Part shown: in pieces, positions 5,175 to 5,977 of the stretch | How the letters are laid out: every line of letters starts with the position of its first letter | Numbering within the stretch: the stretch's first letter is position 1 | Made by a program: the position numbers and the translations under genes | Assembly (NCBI GenBank): GCA_012719555.1 | Contig: JAAYAE010000205.1 | Coordinates: forward strand, 1-5,977 | Direction: 5' to 3' | Origin: Acholeplasmataceae bacterium | GTDB taxonomy: Bacteria > Bacillota > Negativicutes > Acidaminococcales > Acidaminococcaceae | DNA length: 5,977 bases | The notes under the pieces: model-generated | Told to the model about the DNA's origin: nothing | What the model saw: only the letters and a program-made list of their open reading frames with translations | Database searches by the model: none

Positions 5175-5977
5175 TTAAATATTCTGTTGTATCACATGAA
5201 TTTGCTTTCTATGTAACTTCACTAACTTGCTCTCAATAGACATCTTTACAATCACATCCTTAACAATTTGATCTATCTCTTTTCCATCAGAATAGTCTGC
5301 GGGCGCAATAAAGTCCACCCTCTTATCATTTAACAACTTTGCTACTACTTTTTTTTTGCGCGCCTGATATACGGCAATAGATTTTCCACCATTGGACTTA
5401 ACCAATTTCATGCATGGAACATCTGTCAATCCATCACCAATATAAATCATATTTCTAAACGGTATTGGTCTATCATCATTATCCACATATTGATTAAGTT
5501 TTTCATCCTCAGAAATATCAAGAACGCCCTTATTTATTCGAAATAAAAACTGTGTCTTAGTAGTATAGTTAACTGCCATTTTAGGCCAAACAGCTAATCC
5601 ATTCTCCTCATAAAGGAATTCACAGGCATATATTTTTTTAAATTTTTTATATATTTTGCTGCCTTCAATAATTTCCTTTAATCCTGATGAAATTATATAA
5701 TGCTCAATAGTAACTCCCTTTTCTTTTCCATATTCAGTAATTCTATCAAACCATTCTTCAACACCATTAAAAAATTCTATATTTCCTCCTAGTGTAACAA
5801 AGTTTTCTCTTTTAATCGGTTTTTCACTACTCTTAGATTCTTTAATCATTAAATACATATATGCTAAAATTTTATCCATGTGTTCTTCTTGGGCTAAAGA
5901 GCTAGCTTTAGCCCAAAATTTTGGCGCGGTCCAATTAATACTAGGTATAAACCCATATTCTTGCATATCTTTTGTAC
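5175..5977 (-). CDS. HAD-family phosphatase, N-terminus outside the window
   Basis: A haloacid dehalogenase superfamily hydrolase, probably a phosphatase of the phosphoserine-phosphatase-like type, acting on an unknown phosphorylated substrate in the cytoplasm. Counting from the Met codon at 5966: motif II is YIISSG (90-95, S93/S94), motif III Lys is probably K137 in YTTKTQF, and motif IV is YIGDGLTDVPCM (175-186) with D178 and D182. Motif I (DxDxT) is missing. The frame is open past 5966 to the window edge, preceded by Thr-Lys-Asp, and no ribosome site stands before that Met. Motif I is therefore expected just upstream, off the window, and 5966 is not the true start. About 263 residues remain here, so the whole protein should be about 280-300. 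The lysine-rich end (after about 200) is less conserved-looking. It lies upstream of the desulfidase in the same direction, but the 281-nt gap with its own promoter argues against one operon. Confidence 0.8.
   Translation of the reverse strand, partial: TKDMQEYGFIPSINWTAPKFWAKASSLAQEEHMDKILAYMYLMIKESKSSEKPIKRENFVTLGGNIEFFNGVEEWFDRITEYGKEKGVTIEHYIISSGLKEIIEGSKIYKKFKKIYACEFLYEENGLAVWPKMAVNYTTKTQFLFRINKGVLDISEDEKLNQYVDNDDRPIPFRNMIYIGDGLTDVPCMKLVKSNGGKSIAVYQARKKKVVAKLLNDKRVDFIAPADYSDGKEIDQIVKDVIVKMSIESKLVKLHRKQIHVIQQNI

Noticed and set aside
5964..5966. ATG at 5966 as the true start of the HAD gene
   Set aside because: No ribosome binding site precedes it, the frame stays open to the window edge, and the essential HAD motif I is absent downstream of it.

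Overview
The window comes from an AT-rich, low-GC Firmicutes-type genome. The evidence is strong AGGAGG-like ribosome binding sites, frequent GTG/TTG starts, TATAAT promoters and U-tract terminators. The gene set (PepV dipeptidase, oxygen-sensitive Fe-S L-cysteine desulfidase, CAT-like acetyltransferase) suggests an anaerobic, amino-acid-using gut-type bacterium. Negativicutes or Clostridia is my inference; nothing here fixes the genus.

Left edge (1-208): a possible 19-codon tail of a plus-strand gene ends at 60 and is followed at once by an intrinsic terminator (71-95). Two more compact hairpins (96-132) lie next to each other, then a strong bidirectional terminator (143-191). The minus-strand operon 2247->209 follows: a CAT-like acetyltransferase (ATG at 2247) and, 17 nt downstream, a PepV-type M20 dipeptidase (GTG at 1600), ending at the shared terminator.

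Centre (2248-3594): a divergent promoter region with a TGn-extended -10 on each strand separates that operon from a plus-strand pair. The pair is a GNAT acetyltransferase of the ElaA/YjcF type (2413-2841) and, 14 nt further on, a small exported protein of unknown function (2856-3428). A 13-bp-stem bidirectional terminator (3494-3524) closes it and also serves the convergent gene.

Right part (3595-5977): a minus-strand UPF0597/CyuA L-cysteine desulfidase (TTG start at 4893) is preceded by the most structured non-coding DNA of the window. This holds a 54-nt inverted repeat that, in the RNA of the desulfidase strand only, can pair continuously for 25 bp and end in a UUCG loop. Behind it lie two imperfect 18-bp direct repeats and two small palindromes. 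Beyond is the C-terminal part of a HAD-family phosphatase (5175 to the window end), whose motif I lies outside the window.

Most genes are ordinary metabolic or housekeeping genes (peptide hydrolysis, cysteine breakdown to pyruvate, ammonia and sulfide, acyl transfer). I see no CRISPR array, tRNA, rRNA, complete insertion sequence or obvious defence system. The best candidates for something undescribed are the leader/operator region of the desulfidase gene, the uncharacterised exported protein, and the hairpin cluster at the left edge.
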